From: Tranzscheliella williamsii
Taxonomy: Eukaryota > Basidiomycota > Ustilaginomycetes > Ustilaginales > Ustilaginaceae
NCBI GenBank assembly: GCA_023212725.1
Contig: JALBYF010000038.1
Location: 62,001 to 126,000, forward strand
DNA length: 64,000 nucleotides
Direction: 5' to 3'
Of this stretch, positions 23,601-34,268 are shown piece by piece. The first letter of the stretch is position 1, and the number at the start of each line of letters is the position of its first letter. Made by a program: the position numbers and the translations under genes. The notes beneath the pieces were generated by a model. It was not told the DNA's origin. It worked only from the letters and a program-made list of their open reading frames with translations, and ran no database searches.

Positions 23601-24659
23601 GCCGCTGCCGGTCTGGCCGTAGGCGAAGACAGTGGCGTTGTAGCCGTCCATGGCAGCGGTGACGAGCGGACTGATGTGGGCGGCGTACATGGCGTCGGTG
23701 GACTCGGTGCCAAGGACGAGCGAGTCGAACTGGAACTGGTAGGTAGAGCTGTGTGTGGCATCGTGCTCGCCCTCTTGACTGCCTAATAGCGATGGCGGTA
23801 GAGTGGACGAGGAAGGAGCGCCTGCGCGCTCAGACGAAGTGGTGCGCTTGGCTAGCGCAGGATGCAGCTCGGTGGGCACGATCTGATTCGTCTTGCGGTC
23901 GCAGGTCCAGATCTGCTGCTCATCGCCTTCGTCGGCCGCCTTGCTGCGGGAGGGGCGCATGCGCACGCAGACGACCACATTCTGGCGCCCTTCACCCGCG
24001 TTTTGCGTCGACGAAGCTTCTGCTGGTGTGGTGGTGTCGTCTTCCCCATCCTCTGCATCTTCCTCTCTGACTCCACTGCTGCTAGTTTCTAGCAGATCAC
24101 GGCTAGTATTGCCGGTGTGGGATGGTTTTTCGCTGCTATCACTGTTGCTTGGAGCCGGGGTGGAGGTTGAAGCGGAGGGGGTCGGCGTGGGCTTGGCAAA
24201 CGGGCTGGATTTTGCGGAGGCGAGCAACTTGTTCTTCTTGCCCATGGTCGGTGTGGACGGCGGCTTGGCGCCAGAGGCGTGGGCGGAGCGTGTCGAAGGC
24301 AGCCGATCCTTTGTCGGGGAAGCGGTGGAAGCACGCAAGGTCGGTCGGGAGTGTCGTTGGGGCGATGTCGGCTTGGTGGAGGACCAGGGCAAGGGTGAAG
24401 AAGGCGGGAGCGGCTTGGTAGTGGAATGCGTTGTGGTAGTGGCAGTGGTAGTGGTGGCAGCGGCAATGGAAGCGATAGCAGTGCCAGAAGTGGACGTGGG
24501 CTTGGGAGCGACCGTGACATCATCCATGGCGCCAGTATCGGTCGAGAGACTGGACTGCGACTGCGACTGCGACGCCTGCAGCATGGAGAGAATACTGGCG
24601 GTGCTCGAGCCAGTACTAGCGCTGGAGGCAGAGCTGGAGGCGGGTCTGAAGAGAAACAT
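20604..24659 (-). CDS. Kinesin-7 family motor (CENP-E/Kip2-like)
   Basis: A single exon of 1351 residues. The ATG at 24659 is the first in the open frame, which extends upstream only without an ATG. Residues 1-225 are Ser/Thr/Pro-rich. The motor domain spans about 228-625: VVVCVRMRPS at its start, P-loop GQTGSGKTHTM near 347, switch I NERSSRSH, switch II LIDLAGSERA, and the end LSTLKFGKRCKLV. A coiled coil rich in Glu, Gln, Arg and Ala follows to about 1200, and a Pro-rich tail ends the protein. An N-terminal extension before the motor and a downstream coiled coil fit the kinesin-7 class, whose fungal members are microtubule plus-end motors. Whether it is closer to Kip2 or CENP-E cannot be settled by eye. 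It is divergent from the GBD/FH3 gene. Confidence 0.88.
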   Translation of the reverse strand: MFLFRPASSSASSASTGSSTASILSMLQASQSQSQSSLSTDTGAMDDVTVAPKPTSTSGTAIASIAAATTTTATTTTHSTTKPLPPSSPLPWSSTKPTSPQRHSRPTLRASTASPTKDRLPSTRSAHASGAKPPSTPTMGKKNKLLASAKSSPFAKPTPTPSASTSTPAPSNSDSSEKPSHTGNTSRDLLETSSSGVREEDAEDGEDDTTTPAEASSTQNAGEGRQNVVVCVRMRPSRSKAADEGDEQQIWTCDRKTNQIVPTELHPALAKRTTSSERAGAPSSSTLPPSLLGSQEGEHDATHSSTYQFQFDSLVLGTESTDAMYAAHISPLVTAAMDGYNATVFAYGQTGSGKTHTMSGTPTEPGIIPSAVHQVFRLIHSEPEREFLLRVSYLEIYNETLRDLLAPLPALSSSGSAGASAFTDRPASPTKGGSTHSAGQSQSAQLRIIENQKQGRVLITGLREEIVTDAEAVLNLIQRGQDERHVGATDWNERSSRSHCVFQLTIESRARTAPEAGKEVRVSQLNLIDLAGSERAASQAERRKEGAFINKSLLTLGTVIAKLTDQPADPAVPTSAGGPDAHIPYRDSKLTRILQTSLSGNARIAVICTLSPDFQHANETLSTLKFGKRCKLVVTAAKKGAALDDKALLQKYRKELDALRARLEANGPSPRPDLSPTETDADGSLSHLSQQKLDELDQQRQHAEKEVHEMQQERTHLKAQIDHLTRLILTSHSVAAGEGEDAVGGVPGTPRRGGSTSALARRGPRLSDLHSAGSVYHSPTMGAMAQERAGTLSGAKPYELEAELAALRRELREQLASRQALVVAHRAEMAAASARQVELEQAIRLNEQELDEAELAYDKLRDERDEARAIALKEQDKARQHRKHLLEEQEANRLLKLVAKARAADGDAALRSQIDDLQAQLAAKQAEAETAAKQHDAQLADALRALDSEKAARQLAEQAAQQALRPAPTAAAHQADDEADVDAEFKDFVQGRSSGDAELRASLAQKEKTLHERETQLRLLQDELAKLRAAESGRDEERHRITQLRDELARANEAIAELGDQVAAEKAKTAAALATVVRPLPVPVAERGGSVPSSPVKGFGASRLRGAGAGSDVLHRAGSVKEYRRYDTSGRDETVPASSARSELLGQRAVFDAGRAGGVVAGRAEKEEIERLNAVIGSQRAIMADLERAVASWKTRMKAQAELIQQLVVQNGVPAGSAAASPPPSDGEADDRAALPRTTHLALPAHPPHQPYYAAQYNRPIGLGVLPASPPKPSARTFAPAWPPASPAPLPLPASPSPPKRKPRKTIEMDLQRLKSSPRVESSKSRFAHDPFEPAHDTPTKRRTNAAAYYI

Positions 24660-25722
24660 GCAGCACGTAGAAGCCCACCGGGGAAGACAGGACGGCAATG
24701 CGAGGCTACGGAGAGGGGAAGAAGAGAGAGAGAGCGATAGAAGTTGGACTATGCAGCGGACGGTGGGACGGAACAAGTGGATTCATTTGGAGACGCTTCC
24801 TATAGGGGACGGTGCTGCCCGCCCCCGCGTGACGAGGAGTGTGGTGGTGATTAGGATGAGGATAGGTTTGGTGCGGCGTGGAAGTTCAATCAGACTCCAA
24901 CCAACAGCACCGCGTGCATAACGCGCGCTTCGGTCGGGCTCACGTGGTGCACAACCCTTCCTCTCTTCTCTTCTCCTGCCTTGTCGTTCGCACCTGCTAA
25001 CCACCCCACATACACCTTATATAGGTGTCTTTTCTTGTCTCGCATTGGCAGGCGGTGCCATCATGTCTGCGGCTGAGTGCGCTTCTCTGTGCATATGCGC
25101 CACAGTAAAGAAGCCAGGCAGTGACAGTGGCAGCTGCGTTCAGCCGGACGAGAAAGGCAAGTGTAGCACGTGATGCCGCCGCCTTAAGTGAGTCGCGTTC
25201 GCGGTTGTGCGTATTTATTTGTGTTGTCGAATCTTTCCAACACGGCGGACAAGATTGACAGGAAAGACTGACGGAGAAGACAGACGGAGAAGAGGGATGG
25301 AGAAGAGGGCTGGAGAAGAGGGCTGGAGAAGACTGGTTTGGAGCCGCGCAGTCATGGCGGAGTGCAGCTGCGCTGACAGGCATCGAGCTCAGCGTCAATG
25401 TGAGCGTGCCGAGTGGAGCCGCTTTGAGCATGGTAAGCCTGCCTAATGGAGCCTTCCTGGGCTTGAATTGGACGCAGGCCCACTTCATCTGCTCCTGCTT
25501 TCCAAACCCCAACCCGTCCTTCTTCTCGATCCTCCTCCCCCGCACCATAGCAACTTGATCCCTCCTCTGGTCTGCCCCCGTCATCCAGTCTGATCGAAGC
25601 TACCCCTTCTCTCTGCTTCTCTCCTGTGGAACTTGCTCGGCATCCGTCTGTTCTCCTCCTTTCCCAGATCTGGTGGGGCTCGTCGGGCTAGCGACTGGGA
25701 TACTTACCCAGAGCACCAGACC
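24660..25722. promoter_or_regulatory. Divergent intergenic region kinesin-7 / GBD-FH3
   Basis: About 1.06 kb between divergent start codons. It includes a purine-rich repeated block (25272-25332) and a C/T-rich stretch before the plus-strand gene (about 25480-25670). The plus-strand frame upstream of 25723 opens only at TTG. No coding exon is supported. Confidence 0.55.
25272..25332. repeat. Degenerate purine-rich tandem repeat
   Basis: Repeats of a GGAGAAGA core. Two perfect 13-base units, TGGAGAAGAGGGC, at 25298-25310 and 25311-25323 are followed by a partial third and preceded by diverged copies. It lies in the shared promoter interval. Confidence 0.7.
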
Positions 25723-28050
25723 ATGTCGAGTATACAGTACGTCAGCCAGCCTCTGACCCAAGCGCAGCGCAATGTGCCCAACTCGCCTGCCAAAGAGAGC
25801 CATCGCATCCAACCAGGGCGGTACTCGAGGCACCCGCCCGTCATCCCTGCTCGCCACGCGTCGCCCGAAAAGCATGATTCCGTGCTAGCCCCTTGCTCGT
25901 CATCGACGACGGCAGGCAACAAGGAGAATGAGCCGAGCGCTCAGCTATCCGCCGAGCCACGCGGACGCTGCCACGCTCCTGTCGCAGTGGATCCCAAATA
26001 TCGTCTTCGAGGCAACTCGCCAGACCAGGCCTCTGCCGCTGGCGCGCCCTCCAAGCCGAGGCTTGGCTCCTTGAGCCCGACAAAGAAACGCTTGCGCAGC
26101 GCCAGTCGCACTCGAAGCAGGCTCTTCTCCAAGGACAAGTCCGAATCGGCCACGGATGGTAAGAACGACACCACTCGGTCGTCTGCCAGCTATGCCGCGG
26201 CGAGGAGCAGCGAGGAGATTGATGCCGACTTTGTTGACCTGCTCGACGAGATGCAGGTCCAGCCCGACCTTCGTGCCAAACTGATCTCGCTTGCCACGAG
26301 CGTCAAGCTTTCCATGCTGCAGGGGCAGGCTACGCTCAGCCTGACCGGCTTTGGCGACCCATCTGCCTCCGCTTCCAAGGGGGTACGCAAGCCGATCCCG
26401 GGCCAGCTGACCGAGAGTGCCGGCTACAGCGGCGTCTGCTCGCCCGCGCTCGCGGCGGCAGACGCATGCGAGACACAGAGCAACGAGCTGATGGCGCCAC
26501 CCAACACAGCGCTCCTGTTTGGGGCTGGGCCCTCTCGTCAGGTGTCGTCGTGTTCATCGCAGGACGCGGCCGGGGGCGCTGGTGCCGGGGTGGGCAGTGG
26601 CTCGCCGCGCAAGGCGAGCCTGGATCTCTTCCGCCTGGCCAAGCCAGCTCTGGCCGGGCAGGGCGGATCGATATTGTCGCTGGCGGGGTCAGCGCCGGGC
26701 GCCGGAACACGCGGCCGCTCTCTGTCCTTCGGTAAGGAGGTGGCGGCGACGTTTGGTAAAGAGACACCGGAGAGCTTCGCGACGATGCTCAAGTGCACCG
26801 AGGCGACGCGGATCGATGTGGCGCGGATCAAGCGGATGCGCGCTGTGGTGGCGTCCGAGTCGCCCGCCTGGGTCTCGACGTTTGTGGGCGAGTGCGGCGG
26901 GTACGAGGCGATGCTGTTCCGGCTGGACGAGCTGATCGCGATCGAGTGGCGCGACGAGCAGCACGACGACATGCTCCTCCACGAACTCCTCCGCTGCTTT
27001 GTCGCCCTCAGCACCACCCACGTCGGCAGCGCAGCTCTCGCCTCGCGCGCACCCCACCCCTTCCGCCGCATCGTAGACCTTCTCTTCTCGGATAAACGCC
27101 CCGGCGACCTCGCCACCCGCAAGCTCATGGTCGAGCTCCTCGCCATCCTGCTCGACCTCCAACTCCCCGCCCAACACGCCCGCTCCCACTCCTCGCTCAA
27201 CTACCTTCTCGACCTCCTGCGCAACCCCGCCGATCCCGCAAAAGACGCCGTCGTCGACTTCATCCGCCAGTCCCACACCCCGCGCCCCTTCAAGACCTAC
27301 CTGCGCGAGGTCGCGGCTGTCTGTCGCGACTACTTTTGGATCTTCTGCCATGCCAATAACTACTTTTGGCGCTGGGAGGAGCTGGGTGGTCGCATCGAGG
27401 CGATTCGCGGGCCGCGTGTTCCGGGGGGTATGACTGGCGGTGTTGAGTTCGAGGCGGTTGGGTATCTGACTGCGCATCTGCGCTTGCTCAATGCCGTGGC
27501 GGAGGCGTTGGGGCGTGCCAAGCCGCATCAGGTGCCCGTGCCCGCCATGGCCGCGTCCGCCTTCCATGCGCACCTGTTCGCCTCCGGCCTGGAACGCATC
27601 CTCGCCACCCTCCGCCGCGCATCCCAGCACTACTACCCCGCACTCCACCTCGAACTCGCCCGCTACCTCGCCCTCGCCCACCGCGCAAGCCACCCCCTCC
27701 CTTACCCTCTCACAGACTGGCTCGAACCCTCCCGCCGCCCCGCCGCAACCCTACCCCCCCTCCCCCTCCCCCTCACCCTCCCCTCCACCGCCATCCCCGC
27801 TTCCACGCCAACCGCCCAGCCAGACTCCTGGGACTTTGACTCCCCCCCATCACCCCCTAACCATCCCGCCAGCACCGAATTCCACCGCAACTTTGACAGT
27901 CAGTTCTTCGACACCCCCGCACCTGCACCCGCACCTGCACCCGCAACTGCACCTACACCTGCACCTGCAGCCTCCCTGGTCGGCAGCGCCATCCAGCAGT
28001 GGGAGAGCCGCTCGGCCCGCCCCGCTCCCGTCCGTCCGCTCCGTCCTTAG
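25723..28050 (+). CDS. GBD/FH3-domain protein lacking formin FH1-FH2
   Basis: A single exon of 775 residues from the first ATG (MSSIQYV); the frame upstream has only a TTG. After a disordered 160-residue N-terminus, residues 164-200 (EEIDADFVDLLDEMQVQP, then a Leu-rich helix with VKLSML) match the start of a formin GTPase-binding domain. About residues 348-610 form the armadillo-like GBD/FH3 part: RIKRMRAVVASESPAWVSTF, GGYEAMLFRLDELIAIEWRDE, LLHELLRCFVALSTT, FKTYLREVAAVCRDYFWIF. A Pro/Ala-rich tail (27918-27970 is a hexanucleotide-type repeat) ends the protein. No poly-Pro FH1 or actin-binding FH2 domain is present. Family knowledge: GBD/FH3 binds Rho GTPases and autoinhibits formins. A scaffold or Rho-effector role is inference. 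Confidence 0.82.
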   Translation: MSSIQYVSQPLTQAQRNVPNSPAKESHRIQPGRYSRHPPVIPARHASPEKHDSVLAPCSSSTTAGNKENEPSAQLSAEPRGRCHAPVAVDPKYRLRGNSPDQASAAGAPSKPRLGSLSPTKKRLRSASRTRSRLFSKDKSESATDGKNDTTRSSASYAAARSSEEIDADFVDLLDEMQVQPDLRAKLISLATSVKLSMLQGQATLSLTGFGDPSASASKGVRKPIPGQLTESAGYSGVCSPALAAADACETQSNELMAPPNTALLFGAGPSRQVSSCSSQDAAGGAGAGVGSGSPRKASLDLFRLAKPALAGQGGSILSLAGSAPGAGTRGRSLSFGKEVAATFGKETPESFATMLKCTEATRIDVARIKRMRAVVASESPAWVSTFVGECGGYEAMLFRLDELIAIEWRDEQHDDMLLHELLRCFVALSTTHVGSAALASRAPHPFRRIVDLLFSDKRPGDLATRKLMVELLAILLDLQLPAQHARSHSSLNYLLDLLRNPADPAKDAVVDFIRQSHTPRPFKTYLREVAAVCRDYFWIFCHANNYFWRWEELGGRIEAIRGPRVPGGMTGGVEFEAVGYLTAHLRLLNAVAEALGRAKPHQVPVPAMAASAFHAHLFASGLERILATLRRASQHYYPALHLELARYLALAHRASHPLPYPLTDWLEPSRRPAATLPPLPLPLTLPSTAIPASTPTAQPDSWDFDSPPSPPNHPASTEFHRNFDSQFFDTPAPAPAPAPATAPTPAPAASLVGSAIQQWESRSARPAPVRPLRP
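27918..27970 (+). repeat. GCACC(C/T) hexanucleotide-type repeat coding Pro-Ala
   Basis: Near-perfect alternation of GCA and CCC/CCT codons near the 3' end of the GBD/FH3 gene encodes a Pro-Ala run. The repeat is in frame and probably length-variable between strains. Confidence 0.75.
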
Positions 28051-28264
28051 CCCGCACGCATCGAAACAGTGTACAGACCACCGCCGCAGTCCAGAGATCC
28101 CGTCCCAGTGCAGCAATACGGTGTGGATGAGTGGCGGCGTCGCATGCGTAGACGCGGGGACTAACGGGTGTGTGTCAACAATGGATAGGCTCTATAGGGT
28201 GGAGATGAGGCCTACGCTGGGTACAAGCGGCGAGGTGGGCGCTGAGTGGGTGGGAGGGAGACGC

Positions 28265-30847
28265 TCACTTGAGCGAGGCGGCGTCGGTGGCCTTGGCGGC
28301 GAGGCCGGCCGGGCTGGGAAAGTCTTCGGGCGGCGGGGGCGGGGCCGAAACCTCGCCCTTGCGCTTCAGCATGCCCTTCCTGTCGAGGTATTGGTCGGCT
28401 TCGTCGGCATGCGCAAAGGGGCGCGCGCCGAGTAGGTTGCGCATGTCCTCGCGCGTGATGACCTCTTTCTCGAGCAGCAGCTGCGCCACCTTCTCCACAT
28501 CGGGCTTGTGGTCGGTCAGAAGCTGTGTGGTCCGCTTGTGCGCCTCGCCAACCATCTTGCGCACCTCAAAGTCGAGCATCTCGCCTGTTCGCTCCGAGTA
28601 GGGCTTGTGCATGCTCTCCTGCTCGGTCCGGTAGCTGATCGGCCCGAGCTCCTTGTTCATGCCGTACGACGCGCAGATCTCGAACGCCATGCGCGTGATC
28701 TTGGACAGGTCATCCTGCGCGCCAGTCGTGATCGTCGTGAAAAAGATCTCCTCCGACACACGGCCGCCGAGCGTCATGCACATCCTGTCCAGCAGCTGCT
28801 CAGTGGAGAAAAGATACCGCTCTTTGGGCAGGTACTGCGCATAACCTAGCGCACCCACCCCGCGAGGGATGATGGAAACCTTGAGCAGCGGATCGGCGTG
28901 TTCCAGGAACCATCCGCAGACGGCGTGCCCGGCTTCGTGGTATGCCACCGTCTTCTTCTCCTCGGGCGACAGTACGCGTGATTTCCTCTCGAGACCGGCA
29001 ATGACTCGCTCAATGGCCTGCTCAAAGTGATGCTCTTCGATCGCTTCGGCGCCGCCTCGAGCAGCGATTAACGCCGCTTCGTTGCAGACGTTGGCGACAT
29101 CGGCACCGCTGAACCCAGGGGTCAACGTACTGAGCTTCTCGGCGAGCAGATCCATGTCGGTGTTGGTGTGCAGCGTTAGCGGCTTGAGGTGCACCATAAA
29201 GATGTCTTTTCGCCCCGAAATGTCGGGTCGGTCAATGGCGATATGTCGATCGAAGCGGCCTGGCCGCATCAGCGCCGAATCCAACACGTCCGGTCGATTC
29301 GTTCCCGCGAGCACAACGACGTGCTCCTCGGTGCCGAATCCGTCCATCTGAACGAGAAGCTCGTTGAGTGTCGACTCGCGCTCGTCGTTGCCGCCAAAGT
29401 TGCCTCCCTTTCCACGGCTCTTTCCGATGGCATCGATTTCGTCGATGAAGATAATGCAGGGAGCATGCTTCTTGGCGTTGGCAAACATATCTCGTACACG
29501 ACTAGGTCCGACACCCACAAACATTTCCACGAATTCCGAGCCGGAAACAGAAAGGAAGGGTACGCCAGCTTCGCCAGCGGTCGCTTTAGCCAGCAGTGTT
29601 TTACCGGTACCGGGCGGGCCGGACAGGATAGCGCCACGCGGGATCTTGGCTCCCAGCTTCTCGTACTTCTCGGGCTTCTTGAGGAAGTTGACAAACTCCA
29701 TGATCTCCTCCTTGGCCTCGTCCATTCCGGCAACGTTGTTGAATTTGGTCTTGACGTCGGTCTCCTGGTTAAACATCTTAGCACGACTCTTGCCTATACC
29801 AAAGATGCCGCCTGGACCACCACCGCCACCGCCGCCCATTCCTCCGCCGGCAGCACGTCGGGACATCCAGAAGAGCAGGCCGGCAATCAAGAGCGTCGGT
29901 GCAAAGTGCAGCAGCGTTGAGGCGGTGGAGATCTCCTCGTGGTAGGCGACAGGAATGCGCTCGTTACCGGGGATGTCAAGCTCGCGCTGTGCCTCATCGA
30001 GCCTACGCTCAAAGGCCTCCACTGAACCGACGCTGAACCAGTAGGCAGCATGCCCCGCCGCACTTGCCGAAGCGGCGCCGGCGCTAGTGGATCCAGACGA
30101 GGGGTACATGGATCCGGTTGCATTGGAATGCAGGTAGACCTTGACCTTGGACCGGTTGACCACCTCGAGACGGTCAACCAGGCCCTTGTCCAGGAAGGCG
30201 GTGCGGAATTCTTGCCAGGTGATTTCTCTGCTGGGTTGGTCGGGAGAGGTTAATCGATAGAGAAGGTAGGTGGATACAATGGTAGCGAGGATGGTGTTGG
30301 CGTTGATTCTGATTTCAGTGAACTGGCCGTTGGGACCGCCGCCTCCAGAGGCGCCACCGGAGGCTCCCTTGTTTGTCGCGGATTTCTTCGCCTTCTTGTC
30401 TCCTTCAGCTTCTTCGGTTTGCTCGGAATCCTTGGCCTTTTCCTTCTCGTTCTTGCTGGCTGATGCTCCCTTGCGGGTATCGCTTTCAAAAAACTGTTTG
30501 AGATTCTCAGGCAAGTTGCCGTCCTGGCCTTTGCCTTGTCTCGCCTCCTTCAGGCCACGCTCGATCGAGTCTTCGAACTCCTTGCGCTTGACGTCGTCGT
30601 CCTTCTCGCTCTTTTCGCTGTTACGCGGCTTCTTGGCCTCCTCCTCGGAGGGAGTGGCGTAGAATCTCGACTGAAACTTAGCGGCAGAGCGAGGATCAGA
30701 GGTGAAGGCCCACAACTTAGGACGTGAGAGGTGTGACAACGACCTCGTTGACGATGCAGATGTTGAGGCATACGCATTGCGTAGCGTGGCGGAAGACGAC
30801 GCCAAGCCAACACGCCCGACTGACCGCGAGGTTATTGACCGCAGCAT
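28265..30847 (-). CDS. AFG3: Mitochondrial m-AAA protease subunit AFG3/YTA10
   Basis: A single exon of 860 residues starting at an ATG. The N-terminus is Arg/Ser-rich with few acids, as in a mitochondrial presequence. A Lys/Glu-rich segment follows, then two membrane helices (about residues 183-203 and 309-328) flanking the intermembrane-space domain. After a Gly-rich linker comes the AAA module: Walker A GPPGTGKT near 407, Walker [13 protein letters not shown], and the second region of homology [12 protein letters not shown]. The M41 zinc site HEAGH is at about 637-641. The order of elements and the GGGG...GIGKS linker fit the m-AAA AFG3/AFG3L2 branch rather than single-helix i-AAA Yme1. The complex degrades and processes inner-membrane proteins. 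Length is somewhat above the family average. Confidence 0.95.
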   Translation of the reverse strand: MLRSITSRSVGRVGLASSSATLRNAYASTSASSTRSLSHLSRPKLWAFTSDPRSAAKFQSRFYATPSEEEAKKPRNSEKSEKDDDVKRKEFEDSIERGLKEARQGKGQDGNLPENLKQFFESDTRKGASASKNEKEKAKDSEQTEEAEGDKKAKKSATNKGASGGASGGGGPNGQFTEIRINANTILATIVSTYLLYRLTSPDQPSREITWQEFRTAFLDKGLVDRLEVVNRSKVKVYLHSNATGSMYPSSGSTSAGAASASAAGHAAYWFSVGSVEAFERRLDEAQRELDIPGNERIPVAYHEEISTASTLLHFAPTLLIAGLLFWMSRRAAGGGMGGGGGGGPGGIFGIGKSRAKMFNQETDVKTKFNNVAGMDEAKEEIMEFVNFLKKPEKYEKLGAKIPRGAILSGPPGTGKTLLAKATAGEAGVPFLSVSGSEFVEMFVGVGPSRVRDMFANAKKHAPCIIFIDEIDAIGKSRGKGGNFGGNDERESTLNELLVQMDGFGTEEHVVVLAGTNRPDVLDSALMRPGRFDRHIAIDRPDISGRKDIFMVHLKPLTLHTNTDMDLLAEKLSTLTPGFSGADVANVCNEAALIAARGGAEAIEEHHFEQAIERVIAGLERKSRVLSPEEKKTVAYHEAGHAVCGWFLEHADPLLKVSIIPRGVGALGYAQYLPKERYLFSTEQLLDRMCMTLGGRVSEEIFFTTITTGAQDDLSKITRMAFEICASYGMNKELGPISYRTEQESMHKPYSERTGEMLDFEVRKMVGEAHKRTTQLLTDHKPDVEKVAQLLLEKEVITREDMRNLLGARPFAHADEADQYLDRKGMLKRKGEVSAPPPPPEDFPSPAGLAAKATDAASLK

Positions 30848-33800
30848 TGCAGAGAGGCAACAGAAGATGGTGAGGAATGTATCGTTGCGAGAGGCAAGAC
30901 AATGATCGTGGCTGTCGTGAGTGTATTATCGGATGGGCAGACGAATGCACAGTGAACGATGAACCAGCTCGGCCGTTCCGTCTCTCGTACTAATCTATAC
31001 GATTTCGAGCGCCAGCTAAACCGATGTGAACAGTCACGATGAAGTCGTCGATGAGCGCTGACAAGTCGTGACTAGGACGGCAGCAGATCGATTGTAGGAG
31101 CTTAGACTGATAGGAAAGGGGTGGTTGAGCAGAGGAAGATGGTCAACTTTGTCGGCTGCTCCATCTGAATAGCCTGGATTTTCCGACTCTTAACCAGCCG
31201 GGCAAGCTTGTCTGTTGGTCGGCTGAGCTCAGCGCCACTGTTGCTGACCCGAACCCATTCCCAGTCGAGTCAAGTCGCGGGCATCTGGAAATCGGAAGAG
31301 CCGCGTCTTCGCCCGCATTTTGAGATCACTTTCCAACCCCATCGCGTGCATCGGGCCGGGTTGTCTCCCGATCTGGACACCACTCTGACAATTTTGTGAC
31401 GGGTTTTCGCAATCATTTTCGTCAGTGCATTTTGGATGTCACCATCTCAGTCTAGATAAAATGGAAGCCCGTGAGCATGAAAGCATGAACACGGACCTGC
31501 CGATGCGCTGGTAGGATTGCCGATACTTGGGCCAGCGACGATAGTGCCTATGAATCATTATCCTCAGCCACATTAGTACGCAGACATGTGCTTCGACCGC
31601 CGCCCGCCCGCCAATAATCCCCGACGTGATCCAGCCCAAGCGCGCGCCTCGCCCAGCTCAGCTGTGCGCGTAGAGAAGAGCCTACATAACGCTGCCTAAC
31701 GCATTTCGGCCAACACAAGCCAGCGTACATATGCGTGGCCCGAAGTCTGCGTCGTTGCTGTGTGACAAGCATCTGAAGCGACATCCGGGGATAAGGACGT
31801 TTGCACAGGTCCGGCCGCGCAAAGCCCAGGGGCCTGTCAGCGTAGGGTAAGCTCGTGCTTGGAGGAGAGGTCGCGGAAACGGCCGGCCATTCGCGCCGCG
31901 AGGTCCGTGGAAACGGCTAGTCCGACTGGCAATGCGAACTGAAATTCTACGGCATGCACGGAAGGATAGGCCACTCGTCATCACAGCGTGCGCGCGGCCA
32001 AAAGTGAGTTAGTGGGAGGTCCAGTTGGGCTCCGCCCCAAGCGAGACAGCATCCCTGCTTTGATTTGCCTCCCTTCTGCGTGTGCAGGTTCGGATCCAAT
32101 CCGTTGTACAGTCACAGTACCGTAGCAATCTACAAGCTACGCATCTAGCGTGCAGGAGGCAAGGGCTGACGTTGTACCTTTGAGGCGCCGGCCTGGCGTC
32201 ATCCAGCAGGCGCTCCCTGTCATATGTTCGAGGTTGGTCACTGACTACTAGCACATAAGGTAGCGCTTGTCGCAGCTCATTCACATTTGTGCATCGGCGA
32301 CTTCTGCTTGCTTGGCATAAGTTAGGCCTCGGTGAATCACATTCATACGCAAACCCGGCGGATGGACCGCAAAAGGGACATGGGAGTTCTTTCCCGCATC
32401 CAGTTTCTCAGCCGGAGCAGACAAGGTTGGACGCCGCTCCTACTCCTCTCGTGGACCTGCGCCATGCTCTCCTTCGGTGGCGGGCCGAACGCGACCGCGG
32501 CGGAGCCACTTGTGATAACAGCAGCACAGCAGACCAAGCGAACCGCCAATCCAATCAACTTGGCCGTGATCGCTGCATACTGCGCTGTAGTAGTCACAGT
32601 TCATTACTATCCATGGATCTGTATGTGGCGACCTAGATACAGTACGTAGTAGATATGAATTTGGATTCGATTGTAAAAACGAAATACAATGATTATGGGT
32701 AGGTGCTAAGTGAATTGGCCGTGGAGAGAGCGTAGGGGAAAGGCGAGAGGAGGCGCGAGAGAGGAGGCGTGAGAGGCTGCGCGTTTTAGTTGGAATTCGC
32801 AGACAGTTTCCATGGCATGGCATCGCTTCCTCATCTCACTTTTCCTTTCGGCCCACCTTTGGTTTGCGCCTCAACCGATCAAATCGCCATCCATCCATCC
32901 AACGACGTACGGCTGTCAGAAGATCAACCAAGGTACGGCCCTCTCCCCCTTTCGGTAAGTATCTGCAGTCCGGGCATCTTTTCTGTTCTCCCTTCCGCTG
33001 CCGCTGCCTCTGCCGCTGCCTCTTCCGCTAGCTGTCCTTGCTGCTGTTGCCGTTCCTGCTGCTGTTGCCGCTGCTGCTGCTGCTACTGCTATTACTGCTG
33101 TTGCTGCTACTGCTCGTGGTTGCCGCTGCCGCCAGAAGGTCTGGCTAGGATCAGCAGCTCGGATCGCTCGCTCCCCATGCCATGCGCTATCGCATTCCAT
33201 TCCGGCCAGTGCCACATGTCCTTGCCCAAGCCCCCGCGCCGCCACTTGCCTCTGCCTAGCTGTCCCTTATTGCCGCCGTTCCCCTCTCCGTCCGTCCCGT
33301 CCGTCCGTTTCCATTCCGCCCGTCCGATTCGCCTGTCCGTGCATCCGCCTCCCCCTCCTCGTGGTCGTCTTTGATTGCCGGGTGTCATCTCGTCCTGCCG
33401 TCGTTGTCTCCGCGCCGTTCGTCCGTGCCAGTCATGTTGGTGTCAGTCGTGTCCACTTCATCCGCCTCCTCCTCTGTCCCCCGGCCGGAAGGCTGCAATC
33501 TCGCTGCGCTCCGCTATTCTGCGCCTCCGCTGGTCCGTTCCTGAAATCTTGTTGCGGCCCTCGCCGCTTGCCCTCTCTGCTTCCTCATGACAGCCTGCAC
33601 GTCTGCCATGGAGTGCATGCAGCTGCACTACCTCCCGCCCTCGCCCTCGTTCGCTCTCCAAGCCTTTTCGCCCTTTGCGTTTCTGCCTTTCTTTTCTGCC
33701 GGCTTGTCCGCCGCAGCTACGTGTACATCCATCGTCTCTTCGCGTCCTCTCCCGTCTCTTTGCGTCCTCTCCCGTCCCTACCGCTCCCTACCGTCCCCTA

Positions 33801-34268
33801 CCATCCGGTATGGCGGCCTGTTTCCCAGCGCCTTCGCTAGGCTAGACAGGACCTGCCTCTGCACATATTAGCGCATCTCAGGTCGTCGTGCCCTGTTATC
33901 GCTCCCTTTGTGGCCCGCCTCGTCCGCTTGCAGATCCAAGCCTCTCTGTCACCGCCTTTCTGTTTTCTCCCTGTCCTTGCTGTGCAGCGTCGTTGAGCTC
34001 CCGTAACCCCAGCTAAACACTTGCCTATTGCAGTCTGCCGCCCCACACACTTCTTTCGCCGTCCAATGTTGTAGACTGCCTCGGTCACGATCCTACTTTG
34101 CCCCTTTCTTGTAGAGCTGCAGTGTTTCCGTATCATCGGTTAGGATGCTGACGATTTCCCTTTTCCCTGTCTCCTTTCGTTCTCAGGCTCAAGGGGTTTT
34201 CGCTGCCATCGACCGCCCCTTCCTGCAGTCGTGGTAGGACCTAGTCTGATGTGCTCAGAAACTTGACC
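30848..34268. promoter_or_regulatory. Divergent region AFG3 / SWI1 with long pyrimidine-rich leader
   Basis: About 3.4 kb between divergent starts. From about 32,940 to 34,250 the plus strand is strongly C/T-rich and carries CTG/GTT-type triplets, as expected of a long 5' leader of SWI1. From 30,850 to 32,900 I see only short frames without domains (for example 32332-32649, about 105 codons, with no support). No tRNA-like or coding signal was found. Confidence 0.5.
33003..33131 (+). repeat. Degenerate CTG/GCC/GTT trinucleotide repeat
   Basis: Interrupted triplets based on GCTGCTGTTGCC and ACTGCT in the probable leader of SWI1. Read in one frame they would give a Cys run, a sign that the segment is not coding. 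Such tracts usually vary in length between isolates. Confidence 0.75.

Noticed and set aside
32790..33374. 194-codon frame with a Cys-rich run
   Set aside because: The Cys run is a by-product of the CTG/GTT triplet repeat, not a cysteine-rich secreted protein: there is no signal peptide or regular spacing.
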